DNA of 64,000 nt from Prostheceraeus crozeri (taxonomy: Eukaryota; Platyhelminthes; Polycladida; Euryleptidae): positions 124,001 through 188,000 of the forward strand of contig CAJQUW010006351.1 of NCBI GenBank assembly GCA_907163375.1. Reading direction: 5' to 3'. The notes under the pieces are model-generated. The model saw nothing but the letters and a program-made list of their open reading frames with translations, was not told the origin of the DNA and did not search any database. Shown here in pieces: positions 52,883-63,960 of this stretch. The position numbers and the translations under genes were made by a program. Every line of letters starts with the position of its first letter. The stretch's first letter is position 1.

Positions 52883-52968
52883 ATCAGTCGTGGTAGGAAC
52901 ACGAGATGGCTATCAGTTGTATTCGTATGACACAGTCGGCAACAAATTGGATGAAATATTCAGTATTC
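52883..52968 (+). CDS. WIPI/ATG18-like beta-propeller exon
   Basis: A compact exon with acceptor CTGTTTCAG and donor GTAAGTG. Read in the second phase, its 28 full codons give S-V-V-V-G-T-R-D-G-Y-Q-L-Y-S, then V-G-N-K-L-D-E-I-F. This matches blade 1 of WIPI1/2 (S-L-A-[VI]-G-[ST]-K-x-G-Y-K-x-F-S, then V-x-x-L-x-x-[IV]). WIPI proteins bind PI3P and act in autophagosome formation. No neighbouring exon was found, so the gene, if real, has long introns or extends beyond recognition; an isolated relic is possible. Confidence 0.5.
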
Positions 52969-55629
52969 GTAAGTGAAATTTGTTAGCTCGTTCTTTTACT
53001 TTTTAGAATTGTTTTCAAAACGCATTACGAGTAAGCATTGAAATCCCGAAAAAATATAACGCTGTGTTACATTGAATACTAACTTTTATACATGTGGTAG
53101 GAATTTAAACTGATCACATTTTATAAAAGATATAATTAGGACATCCTTGGAGTGTTGTTGATGACAAGAAAAGTGCCGCTTGCTTTTTTAGGAATTGTAA
53201 TGTTTTAACGGTCCAATATTTCGCGTTCTTTAGCAGGAACGTAACAGTACTGACAGCACACACGTGTCTACTCGTATTGTCAGCACCTGTTAAATCCCCG
53301 CCGAAGAGTGTGAAATATTGAACTATCAGCAAATTGCAATTCCTGAGAAAGCAAGCGTCACTTTTCTTTTTCATGTCTGTAATGCATGCTACCTGACCTA
53401 AAACTTGACATAATCCCATGAAAAATGACAAAGACAATCATAGTAATTGTACAAACTTTAGAATAGGGGAAATTGCTTACTGAGTTTTCCTTTCTAATGC
53501 TGTATATTTACAATGTGTATTGGAGTGAAACAGAACACTAATTGCAGCATGGAATGTTCTCTCAATCTGTAACTAAATAAATAATATTTAATTAAGTTAA
53601 CGTCAATGGCATCCATACTTTGCGATGAGTTGACACATAGTGCATGTATTTTTCTTACTCAAATTTGCACTTCAGCGCAACAAAGTATTTCAGGGCAACT
53701 AAAACGATTGCCAGTAAATGATTCTGTGAAACAACGAAATTATTTCTTGTTTTACAACATAATTACTGACATATTGCAATGTCAAAATGTTATTCAGTCA
53801 AAATCACTCACTATAAACGGACAAACAGCAAGTCACATGAACTGATTTTACGGAAAGCAAATGGGATCACCAAAAAGATGCACTGTATAAAGACAAGATC
53901 AGGAAATCCTTCCTCAGCCTCTGTTCACGAAATGAATTAATGATAAAATTGTATATGTAAAATGAATCGCTTTCATGAAGTTGAGCGAAAGATTTAATTA
54001 ATTTGTGATGCCTTCCTCACTGATTGCTGACCGCCATAGCGGCATGTAAGTAAGGCTTTCTGTCAGAAATATATTTTATGAACATCCCGCCGAAGAACCC
54101 CACCCCCGCCCCCTGACCTTAAGCCTGTAACAAAACACTACTTTTGCTGTCAAAAGCAAGATGCTTGCTAAGGCACGCGGTTAGTCGACCCTACGGTCTA
54201 GTCGATGACATGATGCCACGCGAGGCCTTCTGAGAAAAAAATGCGGTCATTCACATCACCAGTTTCGTTGGTCCCATATCCGTTTAATAATCGCTCAAAA
54301 TTGTCTCGTTTTGAAAGGTCATATTGAGGGACTATTATGACTTCAAGTCCTCAAATGTTAAGAGAAATTTGGAAACGTACATTTTGCACGTAGCTGAAAT
54401 GTCACCGTGTAGTTATATTAGCAAAATAATAACAAAAATTTTGAAAATTTGGGGTACTTGCTTTGGTTTTACGGGGATTTAGTCCGTTGGATGTCCGCCA
54501 ATATTTGATACATATAAGAATAACATTGATTCTCTTCGTGATAAAGATTATCACATCATTTACGTTATTATGCTCTTTTGATGTTACAGACTGTATACTA
54601 AACTGTTTTTGCTCTTCGCTTGCTATAAAAAATATTGGAATAAAAATCATTCATGATTTTGACTCACATTTTTATTTTTGAAAATGGCAATTGCCGTTAT
54701 GAAAATCATAATGACGTCTTATGAGTGCATATACTGCATGTTGAACGAGAAATTTGCAACTCATTCAATCGATAATTTTTCAGAATGATTGAGTAAACTT
54801 CAGCCGAATCTACTCTGTTAGAGCATAAATTACCCCACGAAATTTCATCAATAGAGCAGCCATTTGAAATCACATTAGTAAACAAGCAAAATAAACTCAA
54901 CAAATTTTTTTGCAAACGTTAGCGTATTTGCGGAAGTCTAGTCTTTCAATTGTTGCATGAAACTAAATTTATTTTGCTATTCGATAATCATAGTGTTGTC
55001 ATATTTGTAGCAAATTTATGTCAGCACATAATTTATACTTTGAATTCGATGCCAAAGCACATAACTGTTTTCTGCTATCAATTTTAAGTAGCAAATAATA
55101 TAACAAAACCACTTATAATAAGTAACTTATAGTGAATTCATGCCTAATACCTTTCTGTAGCCATAAATTCACGATAAGTTAATTGTGAAAAGTGGTTGTT
55201 TTGTTTTGTTATTTGCTACAAAATCTACAGCGGGCTTCCTACTGGAAAATGTTTTTAAGTATTTCGTGAATAAGAGAAACTTCTTTTAATGCTCAAAATT
55301 ACACAATAAGTGATCGATGTAAATTAGTGCTAGAACAGCCTACTAGCAATAATCATCAACAGTTCAATATTAACTGTGTCGTAGCAAATCTCATATTACA
55401 TAACAGGCAAAATCTTAACTTTTGCAGTTATTGGTTTTTTGGCATCCATTCGTATATGACTTAAAATAAAAAAACCTTGTTCATTAATTGCATGGTTGCC
55501 ACTCGCACTTTTTTCGAAGTACATACTTATTGTACTTATGTTTTTGAATTTTTAGGATTTGTACTTACAATTTATGTATGCATCTTATTCTCATAATCTT
55601 GTGAAAACTTCAGTAACAAATTTGAATCT
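52969..55629. other. No recognisable gene
   Basis: No continuation of the WIPI-like propeller was recognised. Frames at 53114-53437 (-) and 53606-53845 (+) have no known motif. Confidence 0.4.
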
Positions 55630-55666
55630 ATGTTACTAGCTCCTTCTACGAATGATTTTTTCATAG

Positions 55667-55812
55667 TTACGATTTCATTTTATTTACAAAATATTGGCGG
55701 TTGCTCGAACTTCGATGTCAATGACAAGTTGCTGGAACTTGCACGAAGTGCGAGACGTAGATGCTTCGAGACGGTTGAAACTGAATCGGACTCAGATGAA
55801 GCTGATAACTAA
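55667..55812 (+). CDS. Possible terminal exon with acidic tail
   Basis: After an acceptor-like TTTTTTCATAG the frame encodes N-D-K-L-L-E-L-A-R-S-A-R-R-R-C-F and ends E-T-E-S-D-S-D-E-A-D-N before TAA. Base composition is less AT-rich than its surroundings. The product is not recognised and no partner exon is known. Confidence 0.25.
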
Positions 55813-56401
55813 CACTGAGTTTTTCAACTAATTGCAATATTTACTCTAATAATTGTCTCACCTCCTGGAAATGTCTATAATGTGAATTTTTTATTATTAA
55901 ATTGTGCAACTTTATATGTCGATTTGAACAACTACTAACCAATGAGTTAGATTCTCGCATCCAGCGTTGCCAATGCTGCGCGGAAATTTGAGTCGCTTTC
56001 ACGCAAGGGATACTTTTATTTATTTTGGGTGGTGCAAATTGAAAACTGATTGGAAAATTGATTATGATTGTCACTAATATTATTACAACAACTTATCAGC
56101 TCATGGTGTCGTACCTGCTTCTATGTGTGACATCCGCGGAAAAAAGGGCTGGACGCGAATTCAAAATTCCAGGATTCGCGTGAATCCGAAAAAAGTATGC
56201 GCTCGGTCATAAGCTTTGAGCAGGATAAGTAATCATACTTACTTTAGATCAATCTTCTACATTAATCATCGAAAACAACTTATTTCATCCTGTCATTTAT
56301 GTTCACATCTGAGACGTTGATACCTATGATTCTGTCAAATATATGGATTTCTCTCAATCCATAGATAAGTGCTATTTTTTAGTAACTTTAACTGCTTATA
56401 A

Positions 56402-57573
56402 CAGGGTGTCCACTGTACGTGAAATTCACGTATGTACGTGAATTGTACGTGAATTTTGAAAATTATTAAAATGTACGTGAATTTTGGGAAAATGCGAAGG
56501 TGTACGTGAATTGTACGTGAATTTCAGCTCAGTCGCGCAGATAGTGGTATTTACTGCTATTTACTCCTACTTGATATCCACCGATTCTTGTTACATGTGC
56601 TAAATTTTTTTCTTCCGTTGTTGCACCAACTCTGACTTGGTTATACAAAAAAGTATGTTACAAGAAAGAAAGTCATAAACATGTAGATATGTTCATATAA
56701 TATAGCCGCTACTAACAACGGGTCTGGGTTCAGACAATGAAAATTTGTGAAATTCTGCTAAGCAGCGTCTTGACATCTTTGTGTCCTGAATTATTTTATG
56801 CTTTTTGTAATAGATGTATACATGTGTATTGTGCAGTCATATACTATGGCTTTTTGTCTCTATAAGGCCCATATATAGATGTACATGCATATGTGGCTAC
56901 GCAAAATTGTCAATGCTTGGCCAAGGCCAGCAAACAATTGGGTCGGTTGACTCAAACGTTCATTCTATGACGTGTTGTATTACTTAGAGATAGAAATGCA
57001 TGCGTGGTGAAAAATGGTGAGACTGTGTCGTTCCAGCTTGTTGTCAGTTGCAGATTTTGACAGTGCTAGACAATGTATGGATGGCTTCAGTCATTTAATT
57101 GACTTGGATAATGTTTTGGCTCAGTCTGATGGAGTTATCGTACGATATATCACCATGAACTATAAACATCAAAACATGACGACCTGCAGAGCTACGAATC
57201 TGCTTCTAGAAATCTAAAAACACAAACCCTATTATTATTACCCTTGATTTTTCTAACCGTGAATTATGTTGTATTTAGAGATTATTGAGTGGCCAAAAAT
57301 ACCATTTATTTGTGAAATGATGGCTTCAAAACAGCATCGAATGCACTTACATTATCATGTGTGTAGTGTGTATTCAAGATAGTTCTGAAGAACTGTCTTT
57401 CTACTGTAAAGATCTCATTACTGCATTTCTTTGAGCAGTTCCTGCGGGTAGTGTTTTTGAATGATTTTGACTCAACCAACTATCGCTTGCCGGGAAAATA
57501 GGCCTGAAATAGTGGTACGTGAAGTTTTTGTCATGTACGTGAATTTTTTTTCTCAGATAGGGTGGACACCCTG
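56402..57573. mobile_element. hAT-like non-autonomous element (CAGGGTGTCCAC ends)
   Basis: The left end CAGGGTGTCCAC and right end GTGGACACCCTG are perfect inverted repeats. TTATAA flanks both sides (56396-56401 and 57574-57579). Subterminal TGTACGTGAATT motifs occur repeatedly within the first 125 bp and twice at the right. Interior frames are short. The same TTATAA-plus-end sequence marks another copy at 17827. Confidence 0.75.
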
Positions 57574-57989
57574 TTATAAGGAATGAGCCGATTGAAATCA
57601 TCAGATTCAAGGAATAAATGTAATGTTTTTAAAAATCACAATTTCAATGCGAAGTGAGAAGTTCATTAACAAAGAAAGTCAGTATTTGGCGTTTCCACCT
57701 TAAGCAGAAACTACAGCTTGAACTCGACTGTTGAAACTTTCATACAGAGTCACAGACACTTCATAGTTTTGTCCGATATTGCTGCTCAGCTGCTGTCCAA
57801 ATGGTTATCATCAAGGGTCGTTGAATTGAATTGTTTTACATATCTTTTCAAATCATCGCAGACGTTTTCAATTAAGTTACGGTTAGGGTTTTGTGCTATC
57901 CTGTCTGTTAATCGTCCTTTGACTTTCATTTCCACCTAATGTCAAGTCGAAGCAGATGTGTGACATGGGGTAAGTAGTAATCCCGTGAC

Positions 57990-58740
57990 AAAAGGAAGGA
58001 CAAAATGTGCAACGATGAGTCATCATGCTGACTCAGCCCCCCCTCTGGAAGGCAGAAGGGAGAAAGCCAAGGATGTGATGGAAGGATGGGTCCGAGAGGA
58101 AGAAACTGTTTCCTACCCCCACCCTCTGGAAGGAAGGAAGGATGAACTGTCAGGCAAGGGGTGGAATGTGGGAAGGATAGAGTGAGAAAAGGCAGGTTTT
58201 GGATGTTTTGGGATGAGAAAGGTCGGAATTCGGCATGAAGGAGGTCTCGGATGTGAAAACGGAGGGCAGATTCGGAATCTATGTGAATTTTTGGGTTAGG
58301 AAGGTTGTTTCCAGCGAATTTGGAGAGAAAAAAAATGAGGACCACCCCTCTGGACGAGACTTCCAACTTTGGTTCTAGAGATCGTAGAAAGTCGTGCGAT
58401 AGCTCATTTGAAAGCTAGAAGTGAGACAAATTCAGTGGAAGAAGAAGTGGATTGATCATATCTGCCTTCGTTTAGATGTTAGACACCATTGAAAATTTGG
58501 GAAATTGGCGAAAAAACGACAAGAGTTAGAATCTTTAGGAAAACGGCTCTAGCGGGTGAACGAAGTCTCGGACGGGAAAACAGAGACCAGATCTGGAATC
58601 AGCGTGCCATTCTGCATCTAGAGGGTGAGTTTCAAGTGAATCGGAGAGAAAAAGTTGAAAATTTTCTTCACACTGGGTCTCCACACGGAATTTTTTCGCG
58701 AAAATGTTAAATTGTGACCACCTTTGGCGATGAATAGCGG
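57990..58740 (-). repeat. Reverse copy of the G-run tandem repeat
   Basis: On the minus strand this region carries the same units as 1949-2950, for example ACGACTTTCTACGATCTCTA and GAACCAAAGTTGGAAG, each followed by a CCAGAGGGG-type block. C runs near 58030, 58110 and 58340 are the mirror of the G runs. Similarity is about 75-85 percent. Related but weaker sequence continues to about 59060. Confidence 0.75.
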
Positions 58741-59059
58741 AGGATTGGAAGTGAATGAAGAGCTCGGGTTTCTTTTAGGGCAAGACCGCACTTTGTTCTC
58801 TAGGATCCTATCTTTCAAGATCTGTGGAAGGTTTCGTTTCCAAGTGAGAGCATGTTGAAAATCGATTTTTTGCGCATTTTCCAAGATTTTGGAACTTTCA
58901 TCTCGGCTCCTGGTCATCGTAGAGAGTCGAAGGATGGCTTAAATGAAAGGTGAGAGCGAGAAAACGTGACTGTCAAAATTTGAAGTCAATCGGAGCACTA
59001 GAACCGGAGATAGACGTGTTTAAAGTTAAAAGGTTGGCCAGATGGCCTTCGTCTCCAGG

Positions 59060-59990
59060 CCATAAAAGACTCCAAAACTTTAAAGGCTTGTAACTTTGCT
59101 TCTACAAGTCCTTTTGACTTGATTCAAAAAAGGTTCGATCGCTATTGATCAGACCTATATTGACAGAGGACTTATAAAATTTCATAAGTAGTGCTAAAAA
59201 GTTGAAAAATTTAAATTCATTATTTTTGGAGGTTTTCTGGGGTTTTCGACCCTGCTGAAGTGAATTAAAGGATTTGTAATGATGTCTGAGCCACATATGA
59301 ACCAAGCGGCTTTTCACTGAAAGCGAGCATGACACGGAGAGTTTTGCTGTAATATTCCACTGACAGGGTGTTCCTTCGGGACGGCGGATGATGCCGTAGT
59401 GATGAGTGTGGCAAGGGAGTGTGTCATATTTTAGACCGAAACCGCTGGGGCAACTCATGTTGGGCATTTGACACAGCTCTCAACGTAGCACTTTGAACGC
59501 CAATCGGTTGAGTCTTGGCTATCTTGTCATGGGTGGCATCTAAACATCTCCATTGCAAAACGCTTGTGAATCACGGCTTGCTATCAAGTTGATCAATGTC
59601 TGCCAACCTCTTGTACATAACTCCACCGGTTTTCATGTCTGGCTATCAAGTCATTGACGGTGCAAGTTACGGAGATTTTCGGTGTCATACTTCCTGTTGG
59701 TGGGCGTTCTTTCGAGACAGTGGTGAAGTCCGTAGCGATGAGTACTGCACGAGACGTTGGCAATGGTAATCCTTGTGAAACCTCTCTGCGTCATGTTTCC
59801 AAGTGGTTGCCTTTCGTCTCAGCGTTGTACTCTGACCGCCAGGGCGACATTTAGCTATCTGCCACAGGTTACCTCATAAAATCTCCATTGCACTTGTCTC
59901 CCGATAGTTGGCCATACATGCGAGAATGAACCATCAGTTCTTTTAAGAACTGTCTCTATCACGGAGACTAGATGATGAATGGAATGAATT
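59060..59990. other. Diverged internal duplication, no gene
   Basis: Phrases around 59360-59420 (CTTCGGGACGG, GTAGTGATGAGT) recur in changed form at 59690-59750 (TTCTTTCGAGACAG, GTAGCGATGAGT), and AAATCTCCATTGCA-type text occurs twice. This suggests an old duplication of about 335 bp. No coding frame is supported. Confidence 0.4.
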
Positions 59991-60049
59991 GGAAGGGCAT
60001 TCATGCACAACACGCAACCACGAGCTCATTTCTCTCTTCGCTAGTGAAC

Positions 60050-60700
60050 AAGCTCTTGTGAGTGTAGTCAGAAACTTTCTCATGTTGTACAAAAGTTTTA
60101 CTGCAACACAGGTTGATGTATAGTTTGAAAGTTTGATCATAGCGTTTTATGAAACACAGATGTCATAAAATGTAAGCGTTAGTGTAGTCAAATAGTTTTA
60201 CCGTGATACACGTTTGAGAAAGTAAAGTTTGATCATCGAAGTTTTATTCGTGAGTGTCGTCAGAAAGTGTGTCATGGTTTGCAAAAGCAACGTTTAGTGT
60301 AGTCAAATAGTTTTACCGCGACGCACGTTCGTGAAAGTAATGTTTGATCATCGAAGTTTTATTCGTGAACGTAGTCAGAAAGTGTATCATGGTTTGCAAA
60401 AGCAACGTTTAGTGTAGACAAATAGTTTTACCGCGACGCACGTTTGTGAAAGTAATGTTTGATCATCGAAGTTTTATTCGTGAACGTAGTCAGAAGGTGT
60501 ATCATGGTTTGCATAAGCAACGTTTAGTGTAGTCAAATAGTTTTACCGCGACGCAAGTTTGTAAAAGTAAAGTTTGATCATGGCGTTTTATGAAACACAA
60601 ATGTCATAAAATGTAAGCGTTAGTGTAGTCAAATAGTTTTTACCACAACACACGTTTGTGAAAGTAAAGTTTGATCATCGAAGTTTTATGACTGACCGAA
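60050..60700 (+). repeat. 115-bp tandem array, about five copies
   Basis: GTGTAGTCAAATAGTTTTAC recurs with starts near 60177, 60291, 60406 (one change), 60521 and 60618. Units also share GTTTGATCATCGAAGTTTTA. Inner copies are the most alike. A frame at 60658-61032 grows out of the last unit and is not called a gene. Confidence 0.85.
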
Positions 60701-61691
60701 CTCATCACAGCACTAGAAAGTTCTATCGAAAGGTTTTGCTGCACAGTGTAGATTGTCTTGTAACTTACTTTCACAGTGTTAGAAAGTTTTATTTGAGACA
60801 GTTGCCAAATGTTCCCCTATTAGAAAATTCAAACTTCATGACTGTTAGATTAGCTTCATCAGGTTTACTAAAAGCAGTTTTCTACTGCAGTGAGACTGAG
60901 AGTTTAGAATGTTATATGAAGGCAGTGTTCACCACAGCGCTAGAAAGTTTTACTGCACTGTGTAGATTGTTTCACAGCGTTAAAAGGTCTTATAGTAAGT
61001 ACCACAGTGTTGAATGGTTGAATGTTTTATAAAACCAGGTAAAGTCTTGTCACAAACGTTGAGTGTGTGAGAGCTAGTTCCATGACATTGAATCGCATGG
61101 GCCCTAAAGTCCTTAAGTCCATAATCCAAGGGTAGGTTCCTCTACGGTTGGATTTAGGGTTTTATATCACATGCGTTAACCGTTCGTGTAGAATACGTGA
61201 AGCACATGTTCGCTTAAAAGTCTAAACGCAAACGTTGAAATAAGTTTTGTAAGAAGTCTTTGACATGATGTTCTGAAACTTAGCGAACGTTGAAAAAAGT
61301 TTTATGAAATGTTTCTGCAGTCACACTCGTTAGCGTACCAGCTTTACTAAATGTGTTGTTTGCCTTTATCAAATTGAATGCGTGTGTAGACTGTTTTGTA
61401 AATATATACAATGTTAAACGTTTTTGCACTCTGCATCGACAGCATACAAGTATACGAATAACAACCTGTAACGTTGTACGTCGAATGCATATGAGCTAGG
61501 AAACACTCAAAACATGTGTGAGATAAAAACCAACCTGCTAGATTAAGTGAAACACAAAAGTGTCACAACTATTTCACGGGAAGCTTGTAAAGGAGAACTG
61601 TGTAGCGAGAACGTTTACACTCATCATAGACAGATGAACATTACTCTCTCCTTCTTTCTTTGGCATACCATTCTTCACTCAGGTTTGAATC

Positions 61692-62327
61692 ATGATCATG
61701 TGGAAATTATCAGCATGGCTCCATGTGTCATGGAAAAGTCAGTGTGTTGCATTTCATGATACGAAACGTCAACTTCAGATAGCTCTAGAACGCTTTCAAC
61801 TACGAAGGTTGCATCGCGCTATCCTGTCCAACTCTTGTCGTGTCATTAACGTAGGAGAAGCCATTGTATTTATTCGCATTCAAGAGATGATTCTACATAA
61901 TGATCACTGCTACATCGTGATTCCAAAACACTCATGGGAAAAGTATAAAAGGGAAGTCCACTCAACCCTCATGTCATTTGTGAATAATGCTCCCCATCCG
62001 CATCATCAACGCCATGCGCGAAATGAATCTCAGAAGAGAGATCGATTTAGAACAGTTGCATACCCATCTTCCCGATTCAGTATATCACCGCGTTCGTCCA
62101 CAAATGTTGGTCATTCACATGAGCAACGGTCGAAATCTTCAAATCTTTCGCTGCGGCAAAATCCAAGTCCTAGGAAACCTTTCTCATTTCGTGATGCAGT
62201 CCATGTGTTACGAAGTCGTCAAGAAAATGCGAACACTCATGCCTCATCTACGCCTCAGTTCCCTGACATTGAAGAATATAGTAGTGTCTGTTCAATTGAA
62301 GATGTTAGTGAATCTAGCAAACATTAA
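61692..62327 (+). CDS. Unknown basic protein with Ser/Arg-rich tail
   Basis: A 211-residue open frame. Residues about 25-105 look folded (alternating hydrophobic and charged residues, for example E-A-I-V-F-I-R-I-Q-E-M-I-L and C-Y-I-V-I-P). After that it becomes rich in Ser, Arg and His and ends in an acidic stretch with E-D-V-S-E. From 61987 it overlaps the TBP-like frame in a different phase. I do not recognise it. The first half may be the real coding part, with the overlap partly a by-product. Confidence 0.4.
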   Translation: MIMWKLSAWLHVSWKSQCVAFHDTKRQLQIALERFQLRRLHRAILSNSCRVINVGEAIVFIRIQEMILHNDHCYIVIPKHSWEKYKREVHSTLMSFVNNAPHPHHQRHARNESQKRDRFRTVAYPSSRFSISPRSSTNVGHSHEQRSKSSNLSLRQNPSPRKPFSFRDAVHVLRSRQENANTHASSTPQFPDIEEYSSVCSIEDVSESSKH

Positions 62328-62526
62328 AACCAGTAATCATTGTATATTTTATGAAACTGAACTCTTTCCTGCTGCTTTGATTCGGAAGTGGCATCCTGTA
62401 CATATTGCAGTGTTTCACAACGGACATTGTATCATGAATGGTTTACGTGATATCAGTAAAGTAGCTGACATTGTTAAATCTCTAATGCGTTATCTGTATG
62501 AGTTACAGTTAATAGAATCGTGTTAA
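61987..62526 (+). CDS. TATA-binding-protein-like ORF, two TBP lobes
   Basis: 179 residues; an in-frame stop two codons upstream makes the ATG at 61987 the natural start. Lobe 1 (about 4-85) has I-D-L-E-Q-L-H, V-Y-H-R-V-R-P-Q, then I-F-R-C-G-K-I-Q-V-L-G, parallel to TBP D-L-K-T-I-A, Y-N-P-K-R-F and I-F-S-S-G-K-M-V-C-T-G. Lobe 2 (about 95-174) has N-I-V-V-S-V, Y-E-T-E-L-F-P-A-A-L-I and V-F-H-N-G-H-C-I-M-N-G, parallel to TBP N-M-V-G-S-C, Y-E-P-E-L-F-P-G-L-I and I-F-V-S-G-K-V-V-L-T-G. TBP nucleates promoter complexes on TATA DNA. TBP-like genes are known in some large DNA viruses. The frame is intact and intronless, which fits a viral origin; a diverged host TBP retrocopy is less likely. Confidence 0.7.
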   Translation: MLPIRIINAMREMNLRREIDLEQLHTHLPDSVYHRVRPQMLVIHMSNGRNLQIFRCGKIQVLGNLSHFVMQSMCYEVVKKMRTLMPHLRLSSLTLKNIVVSVQLKMLVNLANIKTSNHCIFYETELFPAALIRKWHPVHIAVFHNGHCIMNGLRDISKVADIVKSLMRYLYELQLIESC

Positions 62527-62559
62527 TCACATGATGCGTTTTGAATGAGTCATCGCAAT

Positions 62560-62815
62560 GAACTATTGCCCACACACGTGTCGGTGAAAAGGTCATCAAC
62601 AAGGTTCATCGCTTTATGATGAGTCAGCGCTATTCATAGACTTGAATGATGCCCACACACTTGTCGGTAAAAAGGTCACGCTGTCTGACGTGAGGCGCCA
62701 TCGCTTTGTCTGATAAATAACGCCCACACACGTGTCGGTGAGAAGGTCATGCTGTCTGACGTGAGGCGCCATCGATGTTGAATGACACGCCCACACACTG
62801 AAAAGTTTGAACAAG
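62560..62815 (+). repeat. Tandem repeats with GCCCACACACGTGTCGGT
   Basis: Starts at about 62568, 62651, 62722 and 62789 (spacing 83, 71 and 67). Units also share AAGGTCATGCTGTCTGACGT. The array follows directly after the TBP-like frame and could be part of its 3' region. Confidence 0.8.
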
Positions 62816-62974
62816 ACTGATTAGATTCTTATCTAACTGACTGGTGCTTTACAAACACTGGTGTTTTTTGTCAGAGCTATTTATAGACATGAGTCAGCAA
62901 AGTGGTTGATGTTTCCTAAACCGGAGAAATTGTCATGATGTTCCATTCGTCGGTGAGGATGATAACTTACAAAC

Positions 62975-63300
62975 TCTAACATGGTTTTGACTTTATTTTA
63001 TACTTTACCTATCTTGCAAACGTCAACTTTATTTCTAACTTTACAAACAGTGAAGTGATTCTGACTTCATTTATATTTCACCTATCTTACAAACAGCGAC
63101 ATGATTATAACTTTATTTCTAACTTTACAATCATTAACTTTATTTCCAACTTTACAAACGTCAACTTTATTTCTAACTTTTAAAAACAGTGAAATGATTC
63201 TGACTTCAATTATATTTCACCTATCTTACAAACAGCGACATGGTTATAACTTTATTTCTAACTTTACAAACATCAACCTTGTTTCTAACTTTACAAACGA
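62975..63300 (+). repeat. 139-bp tandem repeat, over two copies
   Basis: GATTCTGACTTC followed by ATATTTCACCTATCTTACAA recurs with period 139 (63050 and 63189). Inside each unit TAACTTTATTTCTAACTTTA is itself repeated. Confidence 0.85.
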
Positions 63301-63565
63301 TCATCACAACCGATTTTCATAGCACCGCACATAGTTAATACTGATGGTAGCAGAAAACAAAGTTTTTATGGCTCACATCACCGGAGAAAACAAAGTCACT
63401 CAGGGACAAAACAAAGTCAGGAAAACCACTTGATATGCAAGTCATGATATGAAGTTATCAGAAGTTGGACGCATGTTACAAGGCACTCACTCACAACACC
63501 CCATAGAAAACGCCATGGAGTGAAAAAGCAAAACATCAACCACAACAGAAAGGAAGCATTCATCA

Positions 63566-63960
63566 TCAGACATCGCCGGACGGAGGAAGAGAAAGTTTCT
63601 GTCTCTTGGGTGGAGGTAGATGAGTGTCTGGATGGCCGTACGGTAATGAGTGGTTAGGACTCTTCCAGCATCGCTTGTCTTCCCAAGCTGAGAGACCTCG
63701 TTTTCTAAACGTCGTTGTTCTGACTTGATGCGACTGTGATTTTAAAATGGTCATTTCTACTTTTTTAATTTTAAGAGAATCTAAGGCATCTTGATAGTCC
63801 CTATGTGTCATTTTTCTAACGATTGACTTCGAGATGCCTTTCGCCCGTTTAATAGAAAGCTCTGAGGATTTTAGCTTCATGGAGTACATCTTGGGGCGAA
63901 GCAAGATCATCTCCTCTATCTGTTTGCCGGCACTCTCATCCTTGAAGCAGCCAAGCTTCG
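63566..63960 (-). pseudogene. Polinton/adintovirus-type DNA polymerase B, C-terminal part
   Basis: The minus strand encodes L-G-C-F-K-D-E, then L-R-P-K-M-Y-S, then K-R-A-K-G-I-S-K-S-I-V, then K-R-G-L-S-A-W-E-D-K-R, then S-L-P-Y-G-H. This is the conserved C-terminal order of protein-primed family B polymerases of Polintons and adintoviruses (FKDE, LRPKMYS, KAKG, LSxxDxKR, YGH). The catalytic part would lie to the right, outside the window. The copy looks broken, with at least one interruption. Confidence 0.85.

Noticed and set aside
55201-55812. Continuation of the WIPI-like gene
   Set aside because: The candidate terminal exon has no propeller motif, so it was not linked to the WIPI-like exon.
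60050-60700. CRISPR-like array
   Set aside because: The 115-bp units are contiguous tandem repeats with no unique spacers, in animal DNA.
60658-61032. 124-residue plus-strand frame
   Set aside because: It starts in the 115-bp array and consists of repeat-like Phe/Tyr/Ser phrases; no family match.
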